Shown one piece after another: positions 1 to 12,173 of a stretch of DNA of 64,000 nucleotides. The DNA comes from Crocodylus rhombifer. Lineage: Eukaryota > Chordata > Crocodylia > Crocodylidae. A program made the translations under genes and the position numbers. Location of the stretch: positions 9,240-73,239 of the forward strand of contig JAVSML010024600.1 in the NCBI GenBank assembly GCA_038503035.1, in the 5' to 3' direction. How positions within the stretch are numbered: the stretch's first letter is position 1; each line of letters starts with the position of its first letter. The notes beneath the pieces were generated by a model. The model had not been told where the DNA came from, ran no database searches, and worked only from the letters and a program-made list of their open reading frames with translations.

Positions 1-944
1 GAAGTATTTAATTTCACACATCATTTACAACTTGCAGCAGTAAACCCCAAAGTCTGTTTACATCCTCAATACACTGCAAAAAAAAGTTGTCCTGTTCTTT
101 GAGAGGGCAGGACATTGCCTACATTATAAGGCTCCACAGATACACTTTACTTAACACAAAATGAGCAAGAAATAATTTTGCAACTTTATGTTCAAAATCG
201 TTCTTTACTGAAATAGAATGCATGGTGCATGTGCCTCATATCTATGAATCTGCTTGTTAGAGTCATACAACAGCTTTGCCCAGGGGATAAAAGCTCATGG
301 AGGGGGTGTGGGGGGGGTGTTGATTATTCTGTTACAGTCCAGTCAAATGTGAATTTAACAATTTCTCCCTAGCAGGAATGAATTCAGATAGTCTTCAAAT
401 CTAGGTGAAGACATTGTGATCCTGTTAAGAGATTTTTATCTAGCTGTACTGATAGGGTTGGACCTTTGGACAAGTTTAAGATAGTCACATAGTAGAGTAA
501 AGGGAAGTATGGCACTCTCCAGGCTATACATTGCTATTAGACCACAACTCTGAGCACTTTGGTTGCACATGGTGGCTACCTGTTGCTCAGTCCCATGTGC
601 ACGTGGGAGTGGTAGGACATGCAGACAGAATATATAATCCAGTAGCTGCAGTGCTAGCTTTGGACTCAAGACTTTCTATTCAGTGCCCTGACACATATCT
701 CCTGTGGTTTAGTGCAAGTCACTTAGGGCCAGATTTCTAAAGGCTTTAAGTACCTAACTCCCACTGAGATAAGTTAAGGTCAGGTAGACAATTAAATACT
801 TTTGAATATCTTGGCCTTAGTACCAAATACAGTAAAGTACTAGGCACCTAAAACACTATGACTTCTAACTTTCAGATACTTAATTTTCATGTTACTTGTT
901 AATGTTAGTCGACTAGACAGGAAAAGAGTCATACACCATGAGAG
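1..944. other. AT-rich DNA without recognisable gene
   Basis: No ORF here looks like a conserved protein and I see no recognisable mobile element. The one local feature is a G-rich run at about 299-318, with G tracts of five and eight separated by TGT, which could form a quadruplex. Confidence 0.5.
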
Positions 945-1256
945 CAGAAGAGGTTGGGAATCTACAAGCCATGAGCCGAATCTAGCCTGCAGTGTTTTGA
1001 TCCAACCCCCAAACATGGGGCTTCAATAGCGTTGGGTGGTGAGTGCTTTCAGTGGCATTTGGTGGTCCCAGGCCAGCAGTCAGCACCTTCCCCATGCCGT
1101 TCAGGGAAAAGCAGCAGTGTCAGGTGTTTTCTCCATGTAAACAGTGGAGATAAGTGGCATCAATGGCTAGGTCTTAGAGCTTGCCCACCCACCCTCCATC
1201 CTGCCTCTGATCCAAACTGGGTCACTTCAGCTTGCAGCCTTTTAGGTTGCTGACCT
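945..1256. mobile_element. degenerate hAT-like MITE
   Basis: The left end reads CAGAAGAGGTTGGGAATC. The right end, read as reverse complement, is CAGGTCAGCAACCTAAAAGG, so both begin CAG and carry an AGGTT/AACCT core. The left interior (GCCGAATCTAGCCTGCAG) resembles the start of the clearer element at 19891-20099. No convincing 8-bp target duplication is left. The short ORF over it is a shadow. Assignment to hAT rests on the CAG ends and on similarity to the later copy. Confidence 0.35.
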
Positions 1257-2336
1257 GAGAACAGGATTTAAAACAACTAAATTGGGAGGTTGCCTCAAGT
1301 CAGGAGCAGTCAGCAAAAATGCCAAGAACATTCTTCCATCAGTTTTAAGATAACTTAAAATAAACCACATTTTGGATTACTCTTGAAGATAGACACCAAT
1401 AGCCTTACTTTCAAAGAACTGAGCAGAGCTTACTCTTTTCTTTTAAAACCTGGCAGGAAAGATGGTGGTTCTCCTTTTACTGCACACCAACTTAGACTCC
1501 AAAGCACTTACCCCAGATATGGGAAACCCAGGTTTGATACTTTCTTCTACTTGAGAAGATTCAAACCTGAACCTTCTTGCTTCCTGAAGATTGTCCTAAC
1601 TACCAAGCAACAGCTAAAGTAGATGGGAGTGAAGGTGGGCTGTCTCCAACCTTTTTACAAGAGCTGTGCTGCTGTACAGAAAAGAATTCAAGGTTGACTG
1701 AGTTAGAAAGGAAACAGAAGAGTGAGCCCAACAGTTTAGAATAGTGGCATTCATGATAAGGGAGGGAACAAAGCTTTAGGGCCCTGTTCTAAAGACTAAT
1801 TTGTATTTTATATGAAACAATGATTGTATAAAATGAGAAAATAGTTTTATTTCAATGATTTTTTGGTGACTTCAAAGTAAGTTTATGATACAACCCTGCT
1901 GAGTTTCCTGACAAACCTGGAGAGAATACAAAGCTTCCAAAGTCTGCAAATCTGAAACTGAAAACCAAGTCAGATCTTCTAGGCTATGTGTTGGGAGCCT
2001 GGAAGTCTGGGATATAGGAGGGATAAAGTGGGGAACAGTCACAGATCCACAGCAGAGAGGCTGGAAGCTGTGAAAACTCCAGCTCGTACCAGAGTATTCA
2101 GAGCCTCTATGCTCTTTGCTCTGGAAATGGGACTTTGAGCCTGGACATTTTGATCCAAGCTTCTATGGCGAGTTTCTCCAGGGCAGTCTGTAAAATGGGG
2201 CTTCCCAGGAAATATAGACCATATGAATCCTCACATCTGTTGAGTTTCACTTAGCTGTGGAGTTGTGTCCATCTCTGCTGTCTGCCACATCAGTGAAAAC
2301 CCGACAAGGAAGCTGCATGTCTGACTAGATAGTGGT
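1257..2336. other. intergenic or minus-strand 3' UTR
   Basis: No protein-like ORF was found. TTTATT at 1847-1852 reads AATAAA on the minus strand. If the tiny exon candidate at 2337-2369 is real, the stretch from 2336 down to about 1830 would be its 3' untranslated region. Otherwise it is ordinary AT-rich DNA. Confidence 0.35.
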
Positions 2337-2369
2337 TTACTTCTTCTTTCTTCCATAAGCCTCTTTGGC
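2337..2369 (-). CDS. possible tiny terminal exon (unidentified)
   Basis: On the minus strand a strong pyrimidine tract ending CTCCTCCTCTTTCAG is followed directly by ten codons reading AKEAYGRKKK and a TAA stop. A basic tail followed by a stop and, about 490 bases further on, an AATAAA is what a last coding exon can look like. The protein is too short to recognise, and the frame is assumed because the upstream exon is not identified. Chance acceptor-plus-ORF combinations of this size are common, so this is only a lead. Confidence 0.2.
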   Translation of the reverse strand, partial: AKEAYGRKKK

Positions 2370-2687
2370 CTGAAAGAGGAGGAGAGATAGCACTAAAAGT
2401 ACTTACAATTCTAACTTCTTACACACTCTCCAAGATGCTATAACACAGACTACTGAACTCTGCTATACATCACAGCCATTTTCTAAAAAAACAGCAGATC
2501 TTGTTTACAAACCGGTGAGTACAAACCAGAAGATGTAAACCATTTTCTGATGGGAAATAATTCATTTTAATTAATAAAATTGAATGGTTTCATTTAAAAC
2601 TGTGTCCAAAAATTAATGAATGTGATCCAAGCTAAAACAGGAAAAACACAACAGTAGATTGAAGCACAGCTGATGTAACGCTACAGT
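2370..2687. other. AT-rich spacer
   Basis: Short stretch between the exon candidate and the hAT element. I see nothing else in it. Confidence 0.5.
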
Positions 2688-2695
2688 TCAACTAC

Positions 2696-3465
2696 TAGGG
2701 CAGTGTGAAACAGCACCATTTTGTTTTGATTTCCGTTTCACCATTTCTACGGGACAGTTTTGTTTCGAGTTTCGCTTCGTTACAAAGCACTGTTCCATTT
2801 TGCTGTTTCGACAGCTTTGACATTTTGCCCATAGGCTATAATGGGGAAGTGCAAAACTACATATAATTTTGTCATTTTTTCACAGATTTGGATAAAAACA
2901 GCACAGATGGTGGCCCCTTCTCAGGGCATGAGGTCTACCAAGTTTCAAGGAGATAGGTGCAGGGGTTTCTGGAAAACTGCACCTCACGCTGATGAAGAGC
3001 AAAACTCGTGATAAGTGTGGCAGTGTGTGTGTGTGTGTGTGTATTAAGGTGCACCCTCATTGGCACTGGGGCCTCTACATGACACGGTAGTGTGCCCCAA
3101 TGAGGTCTCCTCCTCCCCTACAGCCTCAGTTCAGTCCACCACTGTAAATGACAACAGGTAATAACTTAGTAAGTAGCACAGTAGCACCAGCAGCATCTCA
3201 GGCAGCCAACAGTCACAGTCAATATCAGAGCAGTCCTTCTCCCCCTTCCCTCTCCCTCTCCTTACTTTCTGTTTCCCTGCAGACAAGCATGGCTTCAGCT
3301 TCAAAATTTGAAGTGTTTCAGAACTTCTGAAACGGTTCGACTGCCCTCATTCTGTTTCGAGGCTATTTCAAAGCTTTTGTTTCATTTTGATTTTGCTGTT
3401 TTGAGCTTGAAACAAATTGAAACAGCATCAAAATGAAACAGCCTGTGGAATTTCTTATAGCCCCA
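2696..3465. mobile_element. non-autonomous hAT element, copy 1 of the TAGGG...GTG family
   Basis: The element starts TAGGGCAGTGTGAAAC and ends in an eroded AGCCCCA. It is flanked by tcaactac (2688-2695) and tcaagtag (3466-3473), an 8-bp duplication matching at 6 of 8 positions, as expected for hAT. The interior is full of TTTCG/GAAAC words near both ends, a typical subterminal repeat pattern. It shares the internal phrase CCCATAGGCTATAATGG with the element at 50498-51238. No transposase is encoded, and the ORFs inside are incidental. This is the most decayed of the three copies. Confidence 0.7.
3023..3042. repeat. (GT)n microsatellite inside the hAT
   Basis: Ten GT units in the middle of the hAT element. 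The matching place in the 50.5-kb copy has a shorter TGTGTGTG-like stretch, so the array probably grew after insertion. Confidence 0.8.
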
Positions 3466-3473
3466 TCAAGTAG

Positions 3474-4171
3474 CATTAACAAGGCTATCCTGAAGCTTCT
3501 CATGTGGACATGTTTAATATTATTTTTCTTTAGCTTTACATACACACATAAAGGAATACATAATATTCAAATGTAATGTTCTACTAATCAGCCAATTTCT
3601 AGAAAATATAGAGTGTGGTTGAGAAGATTCACAGAAATAGAAAATAAACATTTTGGCCAGGTACAGACATTACACTTCTACCACTATAAGTGATCAGAAA
3701 CTGATCTATATCCATAAGAAAATGTTACATTTCTACCATTATAAGTGATCGGAAACTGGTCTATAAGAAAACAGAAGTTTGGCACATACATACTGGATTA
3801 AAAATGGTGGAACTGAGTCTAAGATTTGCCCCTCCTACCCCCACCAAAGGGCAAATGTGTGTTCTGTTCGCTATCGATCTAAACTGCAACTGCTTATAGA
3901 AAACCATGTAATGCCAGTTGATTCTACCCCAGGCTTTTTGAATGCCTGTGCCTATGCTTTCATGCTGCCATTTCCAAAGTAAAGTAGTAGTCTATGATTT
4001 TTGAGACGTTATATTCACATAAATTTTCAAAACCCACCTATGAAAGAGAAAGTCACCAAGTACATAGTCCAAGTAGTATATTCCTAGCAATGACTCACAA
4101 CTGAGAATATTCAAATGAGTTGTAGATACAGATTATACAAGAAGCAAGTTTTGTTTGTTTTGTTATGTTTT
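3474..4171. other. AT-rich DNA with a short tandem duplication
   Basis: No gene is recognisable. A two-copy tandem repeat at 3669-3771 is listed separately. Confidence 0.5.
3669..3771. repeat. two-copy tandem duplication, about 50 bp unit
   Basis: The word TATAAGTGATC followed by A/G-GAAACTG appears twice, about 55 bases apart, within otherwise matching sequence (CATTACACTTCTACCACTA and GTTACATTTCTACCATTA). The second copy has diverged by several substitutions and a short deletion. Confidence 0.8.
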
Positions 4172-4262
4172 TTGTAATATCTTTTATTGGACCACCTGTA
4201 CAGTTGGGAGAAATACTGGACAAACTTCTGGGTACAAAGTGCCCTTTTTCAGGTCTGGGAAA
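4172..4262 (-). mobile_element. Penelope-like/ribozyme-bearing repeat end, degenerate copy
   Basis: The plus strand reads TATCTTTTATTGGACCA near the start and ends CCCTTTTTCAGGTC. On the minus strand this gives CTGAAAAAGGGC, a short stem, then GTACCC and AGAAG. The same layout occurs at 38097-38190 and twice at 43436-43655. In this copy the ribozyme-like core CUGANGA...GAAA is mutated at several places. Family assignment is an inference from the better copy. Confidence 0.5.
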
Positions 4263-5957
4263 GAAGCATATGCAGGCTAAGCTAAACACCAGGAAAAAAA
4301 CATTTCTTGTGTGGCTTTGTTTGGAATTCTCCTGCCATAGGGAAAGGGCCAGAGGGAAGACAGCTGCCATAGCCAACTTCTCTGGCTCCCTTCTCACTGT
4401 GCTTATTCCAAATGGTTAGGAAAGGAGTGGAGAGGGGCATCTCAGAGTATGCTGCAGTCTAGTTATCTCCATCTGGTGTGTGGTTTTGGAAACATTGGAT
4501 AGCTGGTGCAAATCAGAACAGCTCCCAGCTTGGTCTAATTGGAGCCTGGGTTAAGCCTGAGCTGGAAAAAGGAAGAAGAACAAACCTTCTTTTCTGCACT
4601 CAGAAAGTAACATACTAAGAAGCAGAGTTGCTGGCCATAATAGCTTGTAATCTTTATTTTCTTTGTTATGGATGAGGATGAAAATGTAATAAACCCCATA
4701 AGGAATTCCCATACCCCAGATATGCATTCCTTCAGTCACTGATTTAACTTACTTTTGTCAGGTAATCTTGCCACAATTTTGGATCCAATTTTAAAGGTTA
4801 GTGGCCCCCCTGTGCAGTCTATCTAGGCGAGTAAATATATCACAAAACAACCTTCCAGGTTGCAATTCACTGGAACTCTATATATATGTCTGAACTCCAC
4901 ATGTAATGTGTTTGAAACACTTTAGAAAAAAAAAACAAAGACTACTTTTGATAGTAAGCAGTAGCTCATAAACACAGACATTCTCCTCACAATGTTCACT
5001 CCCTCTTATTGCAAGGTCAGTTTATAGACATGTTTGATGTATCCCTCAAAAACTGTTTGGTTTTATTTATTTATTTGTCTGTCTGTCTGTTCCTCACTGC
5101 TATTTTGTGAATACTTCTTTTGATGGGGCAAATGCAGTTCATTTGCCATTTTACTAAAGATAATTTAGCAAAAGCCGAGGCAAAATCTAAACTGCTTGGA
5201 TCTGATTTGGTTCAGTTAGTCTGACCATGTTAATTCATAGGTCATTCATTCACACTGCATTAACATAATCCCAAAATGTTGTGTCTTCTGTTACAGTCTG
5301 AAGTGTAAAGGTCACACAGCTTTCCGCAAGAATCATTTTCTTTCTGCTAATGAAAAAAGTCATCATTAATTATCTTTCCCTTTGTATTTTCCACTCTGGA
5401 TCCTAACAACTGCCTTTTAAACTTCCCTTTTGTTGGGCTGCATCAGCACCCAATGACAGGTCACAAACACAATTCACTGCTGTGGATCTCCTTTCTCAAG
5501 AGAAGCAGCTGTTCACAGTTCTTTGCCTGGAGCAATGAGATCTGGACTCCTGCTTCTAATATAGCAACAAATCTTGATCCAGCTGGTGGCTTCTTCTCAA
5601 CAATGAAGGTTAGTATGGGCCCCATGGTAGGGGGGAAGAACTGAAACTGCACTTTGCACTAGTTCAAGCTCCATATGCTAGCTCTTTCACCCTCCACACA
5701 ACCAGATCTCCTCCCCACTACACACACACAAAAACACAAAGCGAAAGTATTGTTCCTGACCATTGGAATCATGGTTAGAGTCACAGTAACACATTTGCGT
5801 TATTCTATAGTATAGGTGCAGAACCAAGATCAGTAAGTATAGTGTCAGTACTGCTCTGTTTCCTAGTTAAAAAATCACCTTACAAATAATTTGTTAAATC
5901 AAATTTCAAAGGGTCCAAATGTCCCATCCAGCTGTGTTGCCCGACATACCACCCATT
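4263..5957. other. intergenic AT-rich DNA
   Basis: No clear gene. A (TTTA)n/(GTCT)n microsatellite lies at 5061-5090. Both strands of about 5453-5652 are open for some 60 codons, and neither reading is convincingly protein-like. Confidence 0.45.
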
Positions 5958-6421
5958 GGGCACATATACATGAGACATTTACTGCAGAGGTAATTACCGC
6001 CGCAGTAAAGCATCAGCGTCAACATGTGTGCTGCTATTAGGATGGAGCAAACTAATTAAATTAGTTGTAGGATAGTACTGCACAACTCAGGTACTATCCT
6101 ACGGTGGAGTTATTTACTCTGCCACAATACACATGTAGATGTTGACCAGGTCTAGCTGGGCCATGAGGGTACTACAGTACGAGGCAGTCTACTGGCTAAC
6201 CCCACACTGAAGCATGCTCGTGCCCCTGCCAGCCCCTCCACAGCACATTGAGCCAGGGCAGAGCAGCCCCAGGCTGGCAGGCAGGCTGAAACCCTGGACC
6301 CTCTGCCAGCCAGGGCTGAGCCATCCCAGCTCAATGTGTTGTGGCCCTGGAAGCAATATATTCAGGCGCGGACCACACTGGAGTTTATTGCATCAAATTC
6401 ATTTCACATGTAGATGCACCC
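5958..6421. mobile_element. Harbinger-like MITE with ATT target duplication
   Basis: The ends are GGGCACATATACATG and, as reverse complement, GGGTGCATCTACATG. Exact 3-bp direct repeats ATT flank it (5955-5957 and 6422-6424), as expected for the PIF/Harbinger superfamily, though the usual target there is TWA. The interior shares a GC-rich segment (ACTGGCTAACCC, then GCACATTGAGCC) with the decayed element at 34671-35045. It has no coding capacity. Chompy is a possible name, not checked. Confidence 0.7.
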
Positions 6422-8596
6422 ATTAATAAGTATAACCTGGATGTCACAAAGGATTTTAGAGGAAAAGCAGCAACTCCACTTCTTTTATTTTTCCCAGTCT
6501 TGGAGAAGTTCCAGGGGACATTACTGGCTTGGTAAGGGAGAAGTGCAATGGGCTAGCCTGTCTCACTGGCTTCTCCCCTGTGTGGAGCTAAGAATTTGAT
6601 GAACAAGTGATCACTATTTAATGCAGTCTTCCACTGTGCATTGCAGTTTTGGTGAGGTCTGGAACACCAACCAGTAGGAAACCCATAGACAGAAACTTCA
6701 CAATGGAAGGATTTTCCTACACATCTCTATGCACATTGGTGCCTTAACTGAAAACAGTAAATGGATAATCTGAATGAAAACAATCTGAAACGTATGGGGG
6801 GAAACCCTTCCCCCTTTGAGACTAATAGCAAAACCCCTATTAACTTTGATAGGATTTTATGATTTTATGATTCTGTGGTCAAAAAGAACTGCTCACATTT
6901 AGATACTTAATATACTCAAATAGATTTTCCCACTTTTGCTCAAATATTTTACATAGCCTAACTGGTTAAGGATGCTGAGAGGAGAAAGCTGAAGGTCCAA
7001 GTGCCATATTCTGAGGAATAGAGGCCACATAAAAGAGGTTTATTTAAACTGGAAGCCTCAAGAACTAACTGTTGGAGATTTAAAAATGGACTATTTGGAC
7101 ATTTCTATTCTCAGCGCTCAATTTGAACCTCTTTAAAGGATTTGACTAAAGTCCTGCATGTCTGAAAACTGAGGCACCCCAAATTATCAGACACTTTTGA
7201 AAGTCACCAAAAAGCAAGCTGCCTGGGCCATCAGCTCATGGCAATTAATACAGTACTATATAGTACTAGTAGATGGAGCTTTCACTTTGTTATATGCACT
7301 GTGAGAATGTGCAAAATACCTGAACAATCTAGCCCTTCCCTTACTTTCCCTGAAATCTCATTTTAAAACCTTTGTAAGGGGTTTTAACAGTGTTCAAGGA
7401 TATGAGAAGCTCCAGTACATAGCGTCTGGTGCCACAGGCACACTGAATGACCAACTTAACTTAAAGTGTTTTGCACTCTTTCATGTCACATTGGCTGTCC
7501 CAGCCTTAAACATTAGTTGGGTCCTTTTAAAAACAGAGCTAATGTTCCACCTGTGATTTCAGCTTTGGTGGGAACATCCTAGAGTTGGCTTTAAGCCATA
7601 GAAGACTTGATTGTATCTTTTTATCTTCTTCGTATGAACAACACACTAATTTCAATAAGCTCCTTGGGCTTATTACCATTGTGCTAATTAATATTAACCT
7701 AACCAGACAACTGTGGGATTTGCTGTAAACTCCTTATCTTTTTAAAGTCATTTTTGTGCTATAACTCTGGTTTATCACATTTTTAACTCCCACGTAAATA
7801 TTTAAATTAGTTTTAATCTGTTCCTATAGACCTGGCTGATTGAAAAGCTTTTAAAGAGTTAGTACATATAGGCTGTAATGGGAAATCAAATACTAAGTAA
7901 AAATGCATCTTGCATATAGTTTAGCCCATAGAATGGAATTTTTTTAATGGTTTTTTTGCTCTTTATTCTGTTTGTTTTAAATCACTGCCCTTTTCTACTA
8001 ACATTTTTCTAAGAATTTCATTTTGTCATTTAAATTCTGATACATGTTATATTTAGGTATTTGAACTTTTTCATGACTTTGTTAATTAGATTAATTCATA
8101 TTCATCAAGACTAGAACATATATATTTCATTTTATACTTGTCATAATAAATGTGAGGATCATACTTTTTGTTAATTTGTATTTATAAATCTTTTCAGTGA
8201 ACACAGGGCCTGGTGTGCTGTTATGGTATCATTTAGCTAAGCATTATACATAGTAGAAGTATGAGGTTGACAATCCACATGCTACAGTATATTATTGTTT
8301 TTATAAAATCGTAGTTGTTTGAATGTCTTAGGTAAAGGAGTCTGACTTGTGCAGATGCGGTTTCATAACTACACATCTGAGAATCCTCATTAACCAATCA
8401 GGACTACTACTTATATGGCAGCCATTGTATATTTTATACTACTACGTATATGTGCATAACTTCTTTTCAGCCAGTTCAGATGAAGTGAAAAATTGTATTA
8501 CAAATAAAAATGTTATAAAGACATAGGTTGACATAAAAAAACAATAAACAAGGAAGGTGACATAAACCAGAAAACGAAGGAAATGTTCAATAGCTC
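6422..8596. other. intergenic or intronic AT-rich DNA
   Basis: No protein-like ORF. GGATTTTATGATTTTATGATTCTG near 6850 resembles an old CR1 tail but has no CR1 body next to it. The block at about 7600-7900 is rich in homeodomain-type ATTA words (GCTAATTAATATTAACC) and could be a conserved non-coding sequence, which needs alignment to other species. Confidence 0.4.
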
Positions 8597-8881
8597 TCAT
8601 TTCTGGCCATCCTTTCTGTGCATTTCATTGTCCTGGTAGTACGTGATGTTCTCAATGAAAACCTCAAGGTATTCAGGAGCAGCTGACAAATTATCTGCTA
8701 CCATTCTCTCCAAACCTTGTAAATAAGGCAGCAAGAGGAAAGGGCTTAAATCTAGGTATGTTTTTAAAGGCATATCTTCTAAGCTTTGTATTCTCACTTT
8801 ATTTGAAATCCTTATGAAATCCAAGCCGTAGCATATTTTTCCTCTTTGCATTCCTGCACCAAAGGGTTTTATATGCTCTAA
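8597..8881 (-). CDS. candidate terminal coding exon of an unidentified gene
   Basis: On the minus strand a clean acceptor (pyrimidine-rich tract ending CCATGGCCAG) opens a 94-codon reading frame that runs to a TGA stop with no break. The peptide starts LEHIKPFGAGMQRGK, has a hydrophobic helix-like middle (YLDLSPFLLLPYLQGL) and an acidic/polar end (NITYYQDNEMHRK). Its composition is protein-like, unlike the low-complexity or CR1 shadow ORFs elsewhere. I start it at the acceptor rather than the internal ATG at 8851 because the frame is open and sensible across that Met. I do not recognise the family. No AATAAA is visible in the 300 bases downstream. Other candidate exons on the same strand lie at 40800-40987 and 47280-47538 and could be upstream exons of the same gene, but nothing proves it. 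Confidence 0.5.
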   Translation of the reverse strand, partial: LEHIKPFGAGMQRGKICYGLDFIRISNKVRIQSLEDMPLKTYLDLSPFLLLPYLQGLERMVADNLSAAPEYLEVFIENITYYQDNEMHRKDGQK

Positions 8882-11681
8882 CTGGCCATGGAAAAAATAA
8901 TAAAAAGTGTGTTTAAAGCAGGTGCGGCTTGTAGTGTTTATATAAACACATTAGCACTCTTTTGACACAGCATGACCTGAACAAGTAGTTCATCCTACTA
9001 GTAGCAGGGAAACAATAACTGAGTGTGCCAGAGCTGAGTTCATTCAGACACTGCAAAATTAACACCAGATTATGAATACGCTTGCCACTGGTAATTAATC
9101 GTGAAAATTGCTGGAGGAGTTCCCCTACTGTGAGGGATATTGGCAGAACTATTTATTGCTAATAGGCCTTGTTTAAGCTTTTTTCCCTCCTCTTCTATCC
9201 CTTAGATAAAACTTACAATAGACTGCACAGTAACTGGTAGATTGTTATATATTGCTCTAGTCTGTTTGCTTTTTAGCATTTCTGAATATCCCTTGTGTTT
9301 TCTGCACTGTTATTAGAAATGTGGATTGTGTTTTTTCATTCAGACCATTAAACTATCCCTTATAGCAGGGGATAATTTCACATTCTGGATACCGTTTCCC
9401 TGTATTCCACAGTGATCTGACATTATCCTATATTTTGTGGCAGTAATTTGGACACATCACAAGAGCAGGTTTATCTATTTAAAATCATGTAAGAGCTTTT
9501 CTAACCTTACCCAGTGGTTTTATCATCTACAAAATCTTTGATGTGCCCACTACTTTTACCAATTTTCCTTATATTTGGTTTTGTATGATCTTTCTGTAAA
9601 GCGTTAGAAAATGAACAAAGTGTTTTCTTTCTACTGTTTTTAAAATCATGTACACAAACAAATGGATATAAGCATTATATTGACTAATTTACACTAAAAA
9701 AATGTACAATATTATATAAATCAATGTAATGAAGGTCATATGTTCTTCTGATTTGCTTGTAATATATTCTACAATGTATTTCAATCAATTTATGTGTCTG
9801 TCTTTAACAAATACATTCACAACCCTCTCAATTGCTAAGAATTGTATTAAATATGGCCAATTTCTTATTAAAATTAATGGAAGTTTGGCTACTTTGGAAC
9901 TTCAATGGGAGCAGGGTTTGGCCTTATTTCTATTATAATTTTAACATTCTATTAGCATACTTCTTTTAACATTTTCTAATTTTAGGATATGGAATTTATG
10001 TGGGAATTTATTACTGACTTCAGTGTAAAACACACTGGATTCCTAGGTCTTACTTATATGTGTACACTTGCTTATTGCTCTATAGCATCTTCATTAGATG
10101 CAAAGCATATTCTTTAGACAAATCCCCATCATTGGAGTCAAATATGATGATATAGATTGCTGTATTTTAAAATATGTTTAATTTTTTTTTAAGCCTGATC
10201 CTTTTTCTGAGATTTCAGTGGCATTAGACTGGCCCCTTAGACATTTAGTTCTTCAGGTTTTGCAGCTTCAATTTCTCAATTGAAAATCTGCAAATGGCAT
10301 TTTTCATATATCCAAAGTTCATAGGATGTACGCAGAATGAAGAATTGGAAGCCATTTTCTTGGTGGCACTTACCATTTATAGTTTATTCACTAACTCTTT
10401 CTGGATGGACATTTAAACAGAGTACCGTTTGACTTAAAGAACTGGGAGCAGAACAGGTTTTTGTTAGTTTTTGTTTGCATGAGGTACATATTGTGTATAT
10501 ATTTTTGTTTTATAAATGCTGATGCAAAGTTCAGTGACATTAATGAAAAAAAAAACACGTTTGAATGAAGTGGAGTCTACATTAGGTCCTATCATTAAAA
10601 TTAAGAATGTGCTTATAGGCATAATATTGGAAAAGTTATTATGATTATTGAGTTTGTCTTGCTTGTGTTTTTTTTAATATTTGGGTCTACTTTCATTAGT
10701 GATACTCTTCATTTTGTTCATGCAAACAGACTGTTTTTGCTTGTCTGGAAAGAGGTGAGAATTCTGTGTACATAGTCCTTTAATGATATGTTTTAAAGCT
10801 TTTAAATATATGGTGGGAATTTTCAGTCTCCAACAATAATGTTTAAAATAGAAACAGCTGGCATACATTAACCTAAAAGATACCACAGTTAAAATAGACT
10901 ATACTGCTTTATTTAGTCCCACTTTACAGCATAGGTTCATTGCTCAATATTTATTCATACTAAAATAGTATGTGTGCCCTTTTCTCTGTCTCCCTATCCA
11001 ATTGTCCCAAGCCTTTTTTTTTCTTTAGCTGATCCCTCAGGCAACAAAAAACAACAGCCAACAATTAGTAGCTGTCATACTGTTCTGACATGGCACAATA
11101 AAACATTGCAGAGGTTAAATTGTCTCTGGTTTATGTTAACCATAACCATTCTGGTCACCTATAAGCCTCTAGCATTAAAGTTTTATATAGCTCAAAAATG
11201 ATAAAAATATATTAAATTAGATGGAGTACCAGAGTGACTTGAAATTCATCTGTGAAAAGAACACACAGCAGCATTCAACAAATGGCTTCTGTTTTGAGTG
11301 AGATCATGATTATAATTTCAGGAACCTGAAGGCTGGGTATAAAAGAAGAAAAAGGCTACAAATGAGCAATCATTTCCTAGATATCACAGCTAGGTAATAT
11401 TGGCATTTTCTTCCATTCAAAAAAGAAATGGCATTATTCAGAATGGCACACGGTGTCCAATATACAATCTTTAGTGTGCATATGTAGAGTCCAAAGTAGG
11501 ATTTTTCACATTCTCCCTGGTATCCTTCCCATGCATTTTACCAAATTAATCTAGCATTTAGAAAAAAGAAAAAAATGATGACAATAACAATAAAATTTGG
11601 TTTCTGTGCTATTCAAAGAAAGTTGAAGGTTAAAAATCTAGCTGTTTGTAGATCAAAACATAGCCAAGGCCACTCATGCTA
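8882..11681. other. AT-rich, probably intronic/intergenic
   Basis: Long stretch with no recognisable element or gene. A 70-codon minus-strand ORF at 10674-10886 is basic and lacks clear splice sites, so it is not called. The rest is AT-rich low-complexity sequence. Confidence 0.45.
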
Positions 11682-11863
11682 GGTGTGTATACACAAGATG
11701 CTTTACTGTGCAGTAGATTAGTCTACTAATGGCATCACCATTTAACCGTGTGCAGAAGCTACTGTGCAGCAAATTAGACTAATGTGTGATTTTCTACTAC
11801 CTGTAAATATAAGTAGTAGATTAAGTGTGCATTAGCTACTGTGCAGTACCACTCGCGTAGACA

Positions 11864-11894
11864 GCTGACCAGAAGCAAATTGCTTCCAGTCAGC
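11864..11894. repeat. 31-bp hairpin inside the MITE
   Basis: GCTGACCAGAAGCAA pairs with TTGCTTCCAGTCAGC around a tiny loop, with one mismatch. The same hairpin with small changes lies at 24421-24450 in another member of the family, so it is an ancestral part of the element. Confidence 0.8.
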
Positions 11895-12140
11895 CCGGGC
11901 AACACGGAGTGAGGGAGCTGTTCCCTCCCTCACAGCTCTTTCCAAGCCCCCTGCCCGGATTGATGCGTGGCTGGGTAATAGCTGCAGTGGCTGGGAAGGT
12001 ATCCTGATCAGGACACAGGGCTGTGAAAGAGTTGCCTGGGAGGCGGAAGAGCCCCTGAAGCCCAGGCCCGACCCTGGTGCCCCTTGCCAGGCCAGGGCTG
12101 GGATCCAGAGCATCCAAGAGCTCCCCCTGGCTACCACATA

Positions 12141-12173
12141 GGAGCAGAGCAGAGCAGAGCAGGGCAGGGCAGG
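12141..12173. repeat. (GCAGA/GGCAG)n simple repeat
   Basis: About six pentamer units GAGCA then GGGCA in the GC-rich core of the MITE. Confidence 0.8.

Noticed and set aside
5453..5652. Overlapping open frames of about 60 codons on both strands
   Set aside because: The minus frame looks slightly protein-like (KKPPAGSRFVAILEAG) but the acceptor is weak and no family is recognised, so the evidence is too thin.
6838..6875. CR1-like tail (TTTTATGATTTTATGATTCTG)
   Set aside because: No CR1 3' coding sequence or UTR adjoins it, so it may be chance AT-rich sequence.
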